A stretch of 64,000 nucleotides of DNA from contig JBGPTF010000008.1 in the NCBI GenBank assembly GCA_041490445.1, forward strand, positions 62,001-126,000, given 5' to 3'. The notes under the pieces were generated by a model. It was given only the letters and a program-made list of their open reading frames with translations. It had not been told where the DNA came from and ran no database searches. Both the position numbers and the translations under genes were made by a program. Positions 14,519 through 22,349 of the stretch are shown one piece after another. This DNA is from JBGPTF01 sp041490445 (GTDB lineage Bacteria > Acidobacteriota > Terriglobia > Acidiferrales > UBA7541). Each line of letters begins with the position of its first letter. The stretch's first letter is position 1.

Positions 14519-16567
14519 TCAGATCGAGCCTCTTGAAAGGATCAGATTCTCGTACGCGTCAACGCGGCAACGCCAGCCGGGAGGCAGCAGCGTGGTCGCG
14601 CTGTACTCGGCGACGATTGCCGGCCCCGTGAAGCGATTCCCGGCGCGCAGCCGTGAGCGGTCGTATACGGGGGTCTGCACCGGGCGGCCTCGAAAGAAGG
14701 CGCGGCGACGGGACACGATTGCGCCGCGGCAGCCGAAGCGGCCCGGGCGCGAGCGCGGCAACTCCGGCTTCGGCGTTCCACCGATGAATCGCGCGCGCAC
14801 GTTTACAATCTCGGCCGGCTTGGAGGCATCGGCGTAGCCGTAACGGCGCTCGTGCGCCCGATGAAACGCAGCGATTGGATCGCCGGCGGCAGGCACCGTG
14901 AGTTCGAAGGCCTGGCCGACGTAGCGCATGTCGAGCAAACGCTCGATGCGCACCGCGCGCGCGCTGAACCCCTCGCGAGTCATGTCGCGACGCCCGCGAG
15001 CTTCGAGCCTCGCAAATGCGCGGCGAAGGACCGCGGAAATTCCGCGCGCCGAAGCCGCTGGCAGCAGTACCGTCTGCGAAAAATCTTTGACGACGTCCGC
15101 GCGCAAAATCCCAACGGCCGAAAGCCCGCCGGGAAACCTCGGCACCAGGACGCCCGGCATTTCGAGCGCGGCGGCGAGTCCGCAGGCGTGGAGCGCGCCG
15201 GCGCCGCCGAAAGCAACCAGGGTGTAGTCACGCGGGTCGTAGCCGCGCTCGACGGAGATGACGCGAATCGCTTTTTCCATCGTCGCGTCCGCAACGTCGA
15301 GAATGCCCTGCGCAAAGGCTTCGACGGTGCGGATGGGCCCGCGGCTCTTCTGCATGAATTTGCGAGCCCGCGCTTCGTCCAGGCGGAATTCGCCGCCGAG
15401 CAGCCCCTCCGGCGCCAGATGACCCAGAATCAGATGAGCGTCGGTGACGGTCGGCTTCTCGCCCCGGCCGTAGCAGATCGGGCCGGGATCGGCTCCGGCG
15501 CTTTCCGGGCCGACGCGGAGCGCGCCGGCACGATCGAAGCGCGCGAGCGAGCCGCCGCCCGCGCCGACCGTATGAATATCGAGCATCGGGACGGCCACGG
15601 GCAGATCGGCCACCGCGGATTCATTCGTCGTGCGGAGCGCCCCTTCGAGAAGGGCAACGTCGGTGGACGTGCCGCCCATGTCGAAGCCGATGATGCGCGG
15701 GAAGCCAGCGCGTGCGGCGACATACTGCGCGCCGAGCACCCCGCCGGCGGGGCCGCTCAGAATGGTGCGGACCGGCTCTCGCGAAACTACTCCGGCGGAA
15801 ACGATGCCGCCGCTCGACTGCATCACGCGGACGCTGACGGTGCGCGCCCGGCGAGCGGCGAGCGATTGCATCTCGGCAAGATAGCGGCTCATCACCGGCA
15901 CGAGGTAGGCGTTGACGACGGTCGTCGAGGTGCGCTCGAATTCGCGGAACTCGGGCAGGATCTCGTGAGACACCGAGACCGGAATGGCCTTCGCGCGCAG
16001 CGCCCGCGCGATGGCTTGCTCGTGCGCCGGATTCGCAAAGGAAAAGAGGAGGCACACGGCGACGGTATCGGCGCGGCTTCGCACAACCTGGCGCACGACG
16101 CGCATCAGCTCGGCGCGGCTGGGGCGCTCGAGCGCGCGGCCGTTCTCACTGACGCGCTCGCGCAGGCCGAAGCGGCGCGCGCGCGGCACGAGAGGCTCAG
16201 GGCGCTCGACAAAAAAGTCATAGAGGCGCGGGCGAGCCTGGCGCCCAATTTCGATGACGTCTTCAAAGCCAAGGGTTGTGACGAGCGCGACGCGTCCGCC
16301 GCGGCGCTGGAGCAGCGCATTGGTGCCGACCGTCGTGCCGCAAATGAGATCGAGGCTCGCTGGCGTCAGGGGCTGAAGGCCCTTTCCTCGAGCCGGCGCA
16401 GCGTCGGAGCTGAAGCTCCGACCCTCCGACAGAATCTTGTCGAGGGCGCCGGCAATGGCTTCGGCAGGATTGTTCGGCGTCGAGGGAACTTTCAGGATTT
16501 CCAGACGGCCATCACGAACATAGATGCAGTCCGTAAACGTGCCGCCGGTATCAATCGCGATGCGCAT
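14519..16567 (-). CDS. hyuA: Hydantoinase A / oxoprolinase subunit A family protein
   Basis: 682 residues. The ATP-binding phosphate-1 loop is at the N-terminus (IAIDTGGTFTDCIYV) and the second actin-like motif is IGFDMGGTSTDVALLEG, with GAGGGSLARFD and VAFGGAGALHACGLA further on. This is the standard HyuA layout of N-terminal domain plus ASKHA core. It acts as a complex with HyuB encoded downstream. No neighbouring transporter or third (gamma) subunit is visible, which argues mildly against acetone carboxylase. Confidence 0.9.
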   Translation of the reverse strand: MRIAIDTGGTFTDCIYVRDGRLEILKVPSTPNNPAEAIAGALDKILSEGRSFSSDAAPARGKGLQPLTPASLDLICGTTVGTNALLQRRGGRVALVTTLGFEDVIEIGRQARPRLYDFFVERPEPLVPRARRFGLRERVSENGRALERPSRAELMRVVRQVVRSRADTVAVCLLFSFANPAHEQAIARALRAKAIPVSVSHEILPEFREFERTSTTVVNAYLVPVMSRYLAEMQSLAARRARTVSVRVMQSSGGIVSAGVVSREPVRTILSGPAGGVLGAQYVAARAGFPRIIGFDMGGTSTDVALLEGALRTTNESAVADLPVAVPMLDIHTVGAGGGSLARFDRAGALRVGPESAGADPGPICYGRGEKPTVTDAHLILGHLAPEGLLGGEFRLDEARARKFMQKSRGPIRTVEAFAQGILDVADATMEKAIRVISVERGYDPRDYTLVAFGGAGALHACGLAAALEMPGVLVPRFPGGLSAVGILRADVVKDFSQTVLLPAASARGISAVLRRAFARLEARGRRDMTREGFSARAVRIERLLDMRYVGQAFELTVPAAGDPIAAFHRAHERRYGYADASKPAEIVNVRARFIGGTPKPELPRSRPGRFGCRGAIVSRRRAFFRGRPVQTPVYDRSRLRAGNRFTGPAIVAEYSATTLLPPGWRCRVDAYENLILSRGSI

Positions 16568-16701
16568 GTTGGATGTTCGAGATCAACGAGCCCGCCTCAC
16601 GCCATCGTTCCGAAGCCAGTCCCTGCCCTGTCGGGAGAGCCGAAATATTTCACCGAAGGGGTTCCTCGCCCCGCGAGGGCTGACGGAGGAAATCGTGGCC
16701 G

Positions 16702-17214
16702 TCACTTGGGCGCGCGGCCAAGAATCCTTTCAATCTGCTTGATGTGGTTGATGTCGTGGCCGGCGTCCAGGTGAACGATTTTGGCGATGTCTTCGGCGCC
16801 GCGCTCGGCGTGCAGGCCAAACTGCTTCCATTGCGCCGGCTTGAGAGACTTCACCAGCGAGAGATTCGCTTTGCGCAGGGCCGCGAACAATTCGAGCGAT
16901 TCGCGCGGGTCGCGCGCGGCGTAGTTCCCCGCCGACGCCCACTTATCCTGGTCAAATGCCTGGATGGGCGTGCCGCTTTCTTCCAGAATCTTGCGGATGC
17001 GGTAGCCGATCACCAGCTCGCATTCCGCGAGGTGGGCGAGAATCTCGCCGATGGACCATTTGCCCGGCGCCGGGGGCTTCATCAGCCGGCGGCGCGGAAT
17101 GCCGCGAATCAGTCGCGCCAGCTTCTTCGGCGCAGCCGCCTGGCTCCGCAGCGCTTCGTTTGCGTCCACGTAACTGAACAGGCGTTGTTTGTATTGTTCC
17201 GCAGTTTCCTGCAT
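16702..17214 (-). CDS. DinB family protein
   Basis: 170 residues, four-helix DinB/YfiT-like fold. Metal-binding histidines are suggested by GEILAHLAECELV (first His) and HLDAGHDINHIKQIERIL near the C-terminus (second and third). Such proteins are thiol-transferase or dehydratase-like metalloenzymes of largely unknown substrate. I start at ATG 17214 (MQETAEQ), 12 nt after a GGAGG; an upstream in-frame extension to 17337 is Arg-rich and unlikely. Confidence 0.83.
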   Translation of the reverse strand: MQETAEQYKQRLFSYVDANEALRSQAAAPKKLARLIRGIPRRRLMKPPAPGKWSIGEILAHLAECELVIGYRIRKILEESGTPIQAFDQDKWASAGNYAARDPRESLELFAALRKANLSLVKSLKPAQWKQFGLHAERGAEDIAKIVHLDAGHDINHIKQIERILGRAPK

Positions 17215-17358
17215 AGGTGTGAGCGCCCTCCTGCGCCAATGACCGGTTCCGCGTCTGCAAGAGCCGTCGCGCGATTCTATAGAAATCCGCGGCGGGTGGA
17301 AAGTGAAACGCGACCCGCGTCTGGCCCGGCGATTCATTAGTTTTTAACACAAGATTTC

Positions 17359-17387
17359 TTGACAAAGCTGCGGGCCCGTTCTAGAAC
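17359..17387 (+). promoter_or_regulatory. Promoter for the first TonB receptor
   Basis: TTGACA (17359-17364), 17-nt spacer, TAGAAC (17382-17387). It lies in the 322-nt gap between the DinB gene and the receptor gene and leaves a ~140-nt leader; nothing else was recognised in that gap. Confidence 0.58.
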
Positions 17388-17536
17388 TGTGGGTCTGAAC
17401 ATGCGGGGTACGAGTCCATCGCCGCTCCCGTACACAGAAGGAATGTCTTTCTCGAGGCCGACTCCCCCCTGTTCGTTTTTCCGACGCGCGAGAGTTACTG
17501 AAAAAATCTAAAAACCTCCAGCGAGGAGACGACACG

Positions 17537-20500
17537 ATGCACGCAAGAAACGCGATGAAAAAATTGGCTATGCTGAGCATAGCAGTGCTGTTTATGTGGA
17601 TCTTCGCCGCGACGACTGCCCGTGCCCAATCCAACGTGGACGGCGCCGTCAGCGGAACCGTGACGGACCCGGACGGCAAACTGGTCCCCGACGCGGACGT
17701 CAGCGCAGTGAACGTGGCAACGAACGCCCGCGGCACGGCGAAGACGGACGGGAGCGGCCGCTACATCATCACCCACCTGCCGCCCGGCGTGTACACGGTG
17801 GAAGTGAATGCCAAAGGCTTCAGCACCTACAAGCAGGAAAACGTCAGTGTGGAGGTCGGCCGCGTCACTTCGATTGACGCGAAACTGGGACTTGCGTCGC
17901 AAACAATCACCGTCGTGACCACGGCAGAAGCGCCCGTGATCACGACGGACAGACCCGACCTGACGTCGAACATCAACGACGTCTCGATGAACAATTTGCC
18001 CATCAACGGGCGCCGCTGGTCCACGTTCGCCCTGGGGACCCCAGGTGCAGTGCCGGACGGGGGCTTCGGCCTGGTAAGCTTCCGCGGGATCTCCGGTTTG
18101 CTCAACAACAATACCCTGGACGGCGTAGACAACAACCAGGCGTTTTTCGCCGAAGAAAAAGGACGAACCCGAATCAGCTATTCCGTCAGCCAGGCTTCCA
18201 TCCGCGAGTTCCAGGTGAATACATCGAACTATTCCGCGGAATACGGCCGGTCGGCTGGAGGCGTGGTGAACGCGGTGACGAAGAGCGGAACAAACCGCCT
18301 GCACGGGGAAGGGTTCTGGTTTTACCGCAGCAGCGACTTCGGCGCGATCAATCCTTTTGCCTTCATCGTGCTGCCGCCCCCTGCCCCTCCAACACAGATC
18401 CCCGTGAAGCCGTCGGACAAGCGGCATCAATTCGGCGGGACCCTCGGCGGCCCGATCATCAAAGATAAACTGTTCTTTTTCTTCAGCGCCGATCAGCAAT
18501 TGCGCAATTTCCCGGGTGTGGCAAACGCCAGCACCCCTAGCGCTTTCTTCACGCCAATTACGGTTGCGGCACCAGCCACCTGCACTCCGGCCCCACCGGC
18601 CGTACTAACTGAGGGACAGACTCTTTTCTGCCGCGGAATCACGCAGCAGACCCAGGCGGATGCCGGCCTCACATTTCTAAAGTCGCTAACGGGAGTCACG
18701 CCCCGGACGGGCGATGAATTGCTGCTCTTCCCCAAAATCGATTGGAACATCACCTCGAAGCACCACTTCTCTGCCGAGTACAACCGCATGCGCTGGGCTT
18801 CGCCGGCGGGCATCCAAACGGCTGGCGTCGTCTTCCGCGGCAAAGAGAGCTTCGGGAGCGACTTCGTGAAGGACGATACGGTGATCGCGCGCCTTGTTTC
18901 CACGCTTACTCCGACGTCCATCAACGAGTTCCGCTTCCAATACGGCAGGGACTTCGAGTTTCAATTTACGCAGCCCTCGATTCCAGGCGAACCAGTGTCC
19001 TCCCAGGGCATTTCTCCAGGCGTAGTCATCAACGGTAGCGCAGGAATCACGTTCGGCAAGCCAAACTTCCTGGACCGCCGCTCCTTCCCGGATGAACACA
19101 GCTACCAGCTGGCAGACACGCTTTCGGTCAGCCACGGGAAGCACCTGTTCAAGTTCGGGGCGGATATCATTCGTTTCCACGACCTCGAAGACAATTTGTT
19201 CCAGGAAGGCGGCCTCTACACCTACAACAATCGCGTGGACTTCATCAGCGATTACACAGCGGCGGTGAACAGCTTCGCGACGTCGGTGTGCGCTGGAGTG
19301 CCCTGCTACAACAGGTATAACCAAGGATTCGGACCAACAGCTTTTGAGTTTACGACCGTGGACTACGGCCTGTTTGTCCAGGACGACTGGCGCATTGCTC
19401 CGCGGTTCACTCTGAACCTGGGCTTGCGCTGGGACTTTGAGCAGTTTCCAAGTCCGCAGATTCCCAACTCAAATCTCCCCGGGTCGTCCAGCTTTCCGAG
19501 CGATAAGGACAATTTTGGCCCGCGCCTGGGCTTCGCGTGGGACCTCAGCGGACGCGGTAAGACTGTGATCCGCGGCGGCTATGGGATTTATTATGGCCGG
19601 ATCATCAACTCCACGATTGCCAATGCAATCACCAATGTCGGCTCCTCTGCCGGACAGCTTCAGTTTCAATTGTCGCCTTCGGCTGTCGCGCCGCGCTATC
19701 CCAATGTCGCCACGCCACCTTCGGCCACAGCTCCTGTGGGTGCCGACGTGGTCGTTTTCGCGCCAAATACTCCGAATCCGCTGATTCATGAATTCGACTT
19801 CGTCTTCGAAAAAGAGATTGCCACCAACACGGCAATCTCCGTTTCCTACATGGGTACACTGGGACGAAACTTGCCACAGTTCATTGATACAAACCTGAAC
19901 CCTCCGACCAGCACGGTCACATACACATTATCCGGGGGGCCGTTTGCCGGTCAGACGTTCACAGTGCCGCTTTTCACAAGCCCACGGCCGAATACGGCTT
20001 TCGGCCGCATCACAGCAATCTCCGATCGGGTTTCGAGCCGATACAATGCCCTGGTCTTTCAATTCAATCGGCGCATGACCAAGGGCTTGCAGTTCCAGAC
20101 GTTGTACACTTACTCCAACGGCTTCGATACGGGCCAAAGCTCGCAGACCTTTACGTCCTCGAACAACGTACTCAATCCATTCGATCTGGGTCTGGAGGAT
20201 GGCCGGTCCAACACTGACATCCATCATCGCTTCAGCGCCGCTGCGATCTGGCAACCGAACTGTTTCGAGCACAGCGGCCGGCTGACCAAGACGCTGCTCG
20301 ACGGCTTCACGATCGCTCCGATCATTACGGTAGCTTCAGGAGCTCCCTATACGGCTAGCGTGTCGGGCAGTGCTCCTGGTGGCCTCACTAACGGAATCCT
20401 CGGGGCCGGCGGTTCGAGTCGTCTACCGTTCATTCCACCGAACGCGTTTCAGCTGCCGCGGATCGCCAACGTGGACCTCCGAATTGCGAAGAAATTCCAG

Positions 20501-20716
20501 GTCTACGAATCGGTCAATGTCGAACTATTTGGCGAGGCCTTTAACCTGTTCAACCACATCAATGCCACCGGAATAGGCACGACGGCTTATTCAATCCCGA
20601 ACTCTGGAGTAAGGACGACGCTTACGAGCGATCCAAGTTTCGGGATTGTCAACGCCTCGAGCAATACCCTGGGTGGGCAGCGACAGATCCAGATCGGGGC
20701 AAAATTCACGTTCTAG
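17537..20716 (+). CDS. TonB-dependent receptor with carboxypeptidase-like N-terminal domain (Oar-like)
   Basis: 1059 residues. Signal peptide ending TTARAQ (about 1-31), then a CarboxypepD-type beta-sandwich (GAVSGTVTDPDGKLVPDADVSAVN, YTVEVNAKGFSTY; about 33-120), a plug region (LTSNINDVSMNNLPINGR ... VVNAVTKSGTNRLHGEGFWFYRS), and a long beta-barrel ending in aromatic IQIGAKFTF, the outer-membrane insertion signature. Receptors of this build are abundant in Acidobacteriota and take up large ligands, often carbohydrate- or lipid-related; the ligand here is unknown. GAGGAG lies 8 nt before the ATG. It has its own promoter and a strong terminator, so it is monocistronic. Confidence 0.93.
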   Translation: MHARNAMKKLAMLSIAVLFMWIFAATTARAQSNVDGAVSGTVTDPDGKLVPDADVSAVNVATNARGTAKTDGSGRYIITHLPPGVYTVEVNAKGFSTYKQENVSVEVGRVTSIDAKLGLASQTITVVTTAEAPVITTDRPDLTSNINDVSMNNLPINGRRWSTFALGTPGAVPDGGFGLVSFRGISGLLNNNTLDGVDNNQAFFAEEKGRTRISYSVSQASIREFQVNTSNYSAEYGRSAGGVVNAVTKSGTNRLHGEGFWFYRSSDFGAINPFAFIVLPPPAPPTQIPVKPSDKRHQFGGTLGGPIIKDKLFFFFSADQQLRNFPGVANASTPSAFFTPITVAAPATCTPAPPAVLTEGQTLFCRGITQQTQADAGLTFLKSLTGVTPRTGDELLLFPKIDWNITSKHHFSAEYNRMRWASPAGIQTAGVVFRGKESFGSDFVKDDTVIARLVSTLTPTSINEFRFQYGRDFEFQFTQPSIPGEPVSSQGISPGVVINGSAGITFGKPNFLDRRSFPDEHSYQLADTLSVSHGKHLFKFGADIIRFHDLEDNLFQEGGLYTYNNRVDFISDYTAAVNSFATSVCAGVPCYNRYNQGFGPTAFEFTTVDYGLFVQDDWRIAPRFTLNLGLRWDFEQFPSPQIPNSNLPGSSSFPSDKDNFGPRLGFAWDLSGRGKTVIRGGYGIYYGRIINSTIANAITNVGSSAGQLQFQLSPSAVAPRYPNVATPPSATAPVGADVVVFAPNTPNPLIHEFDFVFEKEIATNTAISVSYMGTLGRNLPQFIDTNLNPPTSTVTYTLSGGPFAGQTFTVPLFTSPRPNTAFGRITAISDRVSSRYNALVFQFNRRMTKGLQFQTLYTYSNGFDTGQSSQTFTSSNNVLNPFDLGLEDGRSNTDIHHRFSAAAIWQPNCFEHSGRLTKTLLDGFTIAPIITVASGAPYTASVSGSAPGGLTNGILGAGGSSRLPFIPPNAFQLPRIANVDLRIAKKFQVYESVNVELFGEAFNLFNHINATGIGTTAYSIPNSGVRTTLTSDPSFGIVNASSNTLGGQRQIQIGAKFTF

Positions 20717-20730
20717 CGCAAGAATCGAAG

Positions 20731-20762
20731 AGGCGGCGCTCCAGGCAATCGGGGCGCCACCT
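20731..20762 (+). terminator. Rho-independent terminator after the TonB receptor gene
   Basis: AGGCGGCGCTCC (20731-20742) pairs with GGGGCGCCACCT (20751-20762) with one mismatch and one G-T pair, loop of 8, followed by TTT. It starts 15 nt after the stop codon. Confidence 0.72.
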
Positions 20763-20862
20763 TTTGCTTCTGAGCCTTCCCGGCTTCAGGCACCCGCTGA
20801 TTCTCAGAGTGTGGTCACGAACCGGCTATGGAAAAGTTCCGTAGAGGTTGAGGCAGGGTGTT

Positions 20863-21606
20863 GTGGTTGCAGACGAACGAGAATATCACCTGAAGAAGAT
20901 CCAGCAGGCGCTTGGCCCGCAGGATCCCCAGCGGGCTTTGCCTCCGATCCCCGCGGAATGCCGGCGCATCCTGGATGTGGGATGTGGCGCCGGCCAAACG
21001 ATTTTAGCTTCGAGGATTCCGCGCGACTGTATGGTGGTCGGACTCGACCGGGATCTGAGTTTCTTGGAACTCGGAAGGAAATTCTCTTCCGGAGTTCATT
21101 TCGTGTGCGGGAACGGGGAATGCCTTCCGTTCTGCGACAATTTCTTCGATTTTGCCTACGCGCGAGTCTCTCTGCCGTACATGCGCATTCGCCCTGCCCT
21201 TGCTGAATTGAGCCGCGTGCTGCAACCGGGAGCGGCGCTGTGGATCACGGTGCACCCCGCGTCGAAGGCGGTACGCAGGATCCTAAGGGGTCTGCGAGAA
21301 TTTAGATTCAGAGACGTAGTATTCCAGTCTTACGTGCTCCTCAACGGTTTCACGCTGCATCTTTTTGATACGGAATTCGACTTCCCCCTGAAGCGTTCCC
21401 GGCACGAATCTTTTCAGACGAAACGCAGTATCCGGCGCGCCCTGGAATCGAGCGAATTTGAACAAATCGAGGCTCGCAGGGAGAAGTCATTCATCGTCAC
21501 AGCTCGGAAGCGGAGCCGGCTGAAACCTGCGCAATCTCCTTTCGCGAAGACACCTCAGCGAGTGTCCCTGCCGGCGGACGAGCATCATGCGATGACTGGG
21601 ACATAG
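20863..21606 (+). CDS. Class I SAM-dependent methyltransferase
   Basis: About 247 residues. SAM-binding motif I is ILDVGCGAGQTI, motif II VVGLDRDLSFLEL, and a later VLQPGAALWITVHP corresponds to the post-motif strand, as in Methyltransf_11 enzymes. Substrate unknown; the C-terminal 50 residues are basic and poorly ordered. The start is uncertain. I prefer GTG at 20863 (VVADEREYHLKKI) with GAGG about 9 nt upstream; a TTG at 20848 in frame is the alternative. Stands alone between a terminator and a convergent operon. Confidence 0.78.
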   Translation: MVADEREYHLKKIQQALGPQDPQRALPPIPAECRRILDVGCGAGQTILASRIPRDCMVVGLDRDLSFLELGRKFSSGVHFVCGNGECLPFCDNFFDFAYARVSLPYMRIRPALAELSRVLQPGAALWITVHPASKAVRRILRGLREFRFRDVVFQSYVLLNGFTLHLFDTEFDFPLKRSRHESFQTKRSIRRALESSEFEQIEARREKSFIVTARKRSRLKPAQSPFAKTPQRVSLPADEHHAMTGT

Positions 21607-21683
21607 CCTCAGCTCTTGCAATCCAGCCCAGGTACCGAAGACACAGTCGAGTTTCTCTGGAACCGGCGTGATTTCTGAAGCCT

Positions 21684-22349
21684 TCAGGGCACTGCCAGAC
21701 GCTGCAATGCCTCCTGCGTCTGTGGGGCGCGCAGCTCTCCCGCAGCAATCATCGCTTTCAACCGCAAGAGATCCTCTGGCCGGTCCACGTCAAACCATGT
21801 GGGGAGTACTCGGACACCGAGGCCAGCGGCTTTCAATTTCGATTGGGTTTGCGCGAATGTGTCCGCCTGGCTCCAGGAAATGCCGGTGAGCAGCCCGCTG
21901 GGGCAGCGCCGCAGACCGAGTAGATAGAACCCGCCGTCATCGCAAGGGCCAAGCGCTGCATCCGCTTCCCGCAAGGCGTCACAAGCCTGTTGGAGATATT
22001 CCGCGGGCAGTCCCGGACTGTCAGCGCCAAGAGCGATGGCAAAGGGTGAGCCTTCGAGGGCGCGCTGGAGAATCCGCTCGAGCCGCTCGCCGAGATCACC
22101 GTCTCCCTGAAGCCAGACTTCGGAGGCGCGCGGAGAAACGAGTGGAGTCGAGGGAGCGGTCGAAGCAATAACGGCTTTGGCCCAAGGGAGAGAAGAAACG
22201 GAAGACCAGGTGTCCTGAAGGAACGCCACCGCCAGTGCCGCCGCGTCGGCGTTCCCCACCAGCGCGGCGAGCCGAGTTTTCACGATCCCCGGTCGGGGAG
22301 ATTTGGCGAACACACAGATGCAGCCTTCGGGCTCCATGTCGCGAGCCAT
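21684..22349 (-). CDS. DUF2064 / TIGR04282-type nucleotidyl-glycosyltransferase-like protein
   Basis: 221 residues. N-terminal FAKSPRPGIVKTRLAALVG resembles the nucleotide-sugar pyrophosphorylase signature of the CofC/DUF2064 group. ALGADSPGLPAEYLQQA and LGPCDDGGFYLLGL are strong family blocks with the metal-binding Asp. TIGR04282 members are called arsenosugar biosynthesis glycosyltransferases but most are uncharacterised. The start is ATG 22349, overlapping the upstream stop by one base. Third gene of a GT2-FAD/FeS-DUF2064 operon. Confidence 0.85.
   Translation of the reverse strand: MARDMEPEGCICVFAKSPRPGIVKTRLAALVGNADAAALAVAFLQDTWSSVSSLPWAKAVIASTAPSTPLVSPRASEVWLQGDGDLGERLERILQRALEGSPFAIALGADSPGLPAEYLQQACDALREADAALGPCDDGGFYLLGLRRCPSGLLTGISWSQADTFAQTQSKLKAAGLGVRVLPTWFDVDRPEDLLRLKAMIAAGELRAPQTQEALQRLAVP

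Noticed and set aside
14852..16774. Long open frame antisense to hyuA (about 640 codons), and similar antisense frames at 7322-8653, 17495-18499, 38787-39965 and 61694-62995
   Set aside because: GC-rich codon use leaves long open frames on the opposite strand. The sense frames have clear family motifs, and the antisense products have none.
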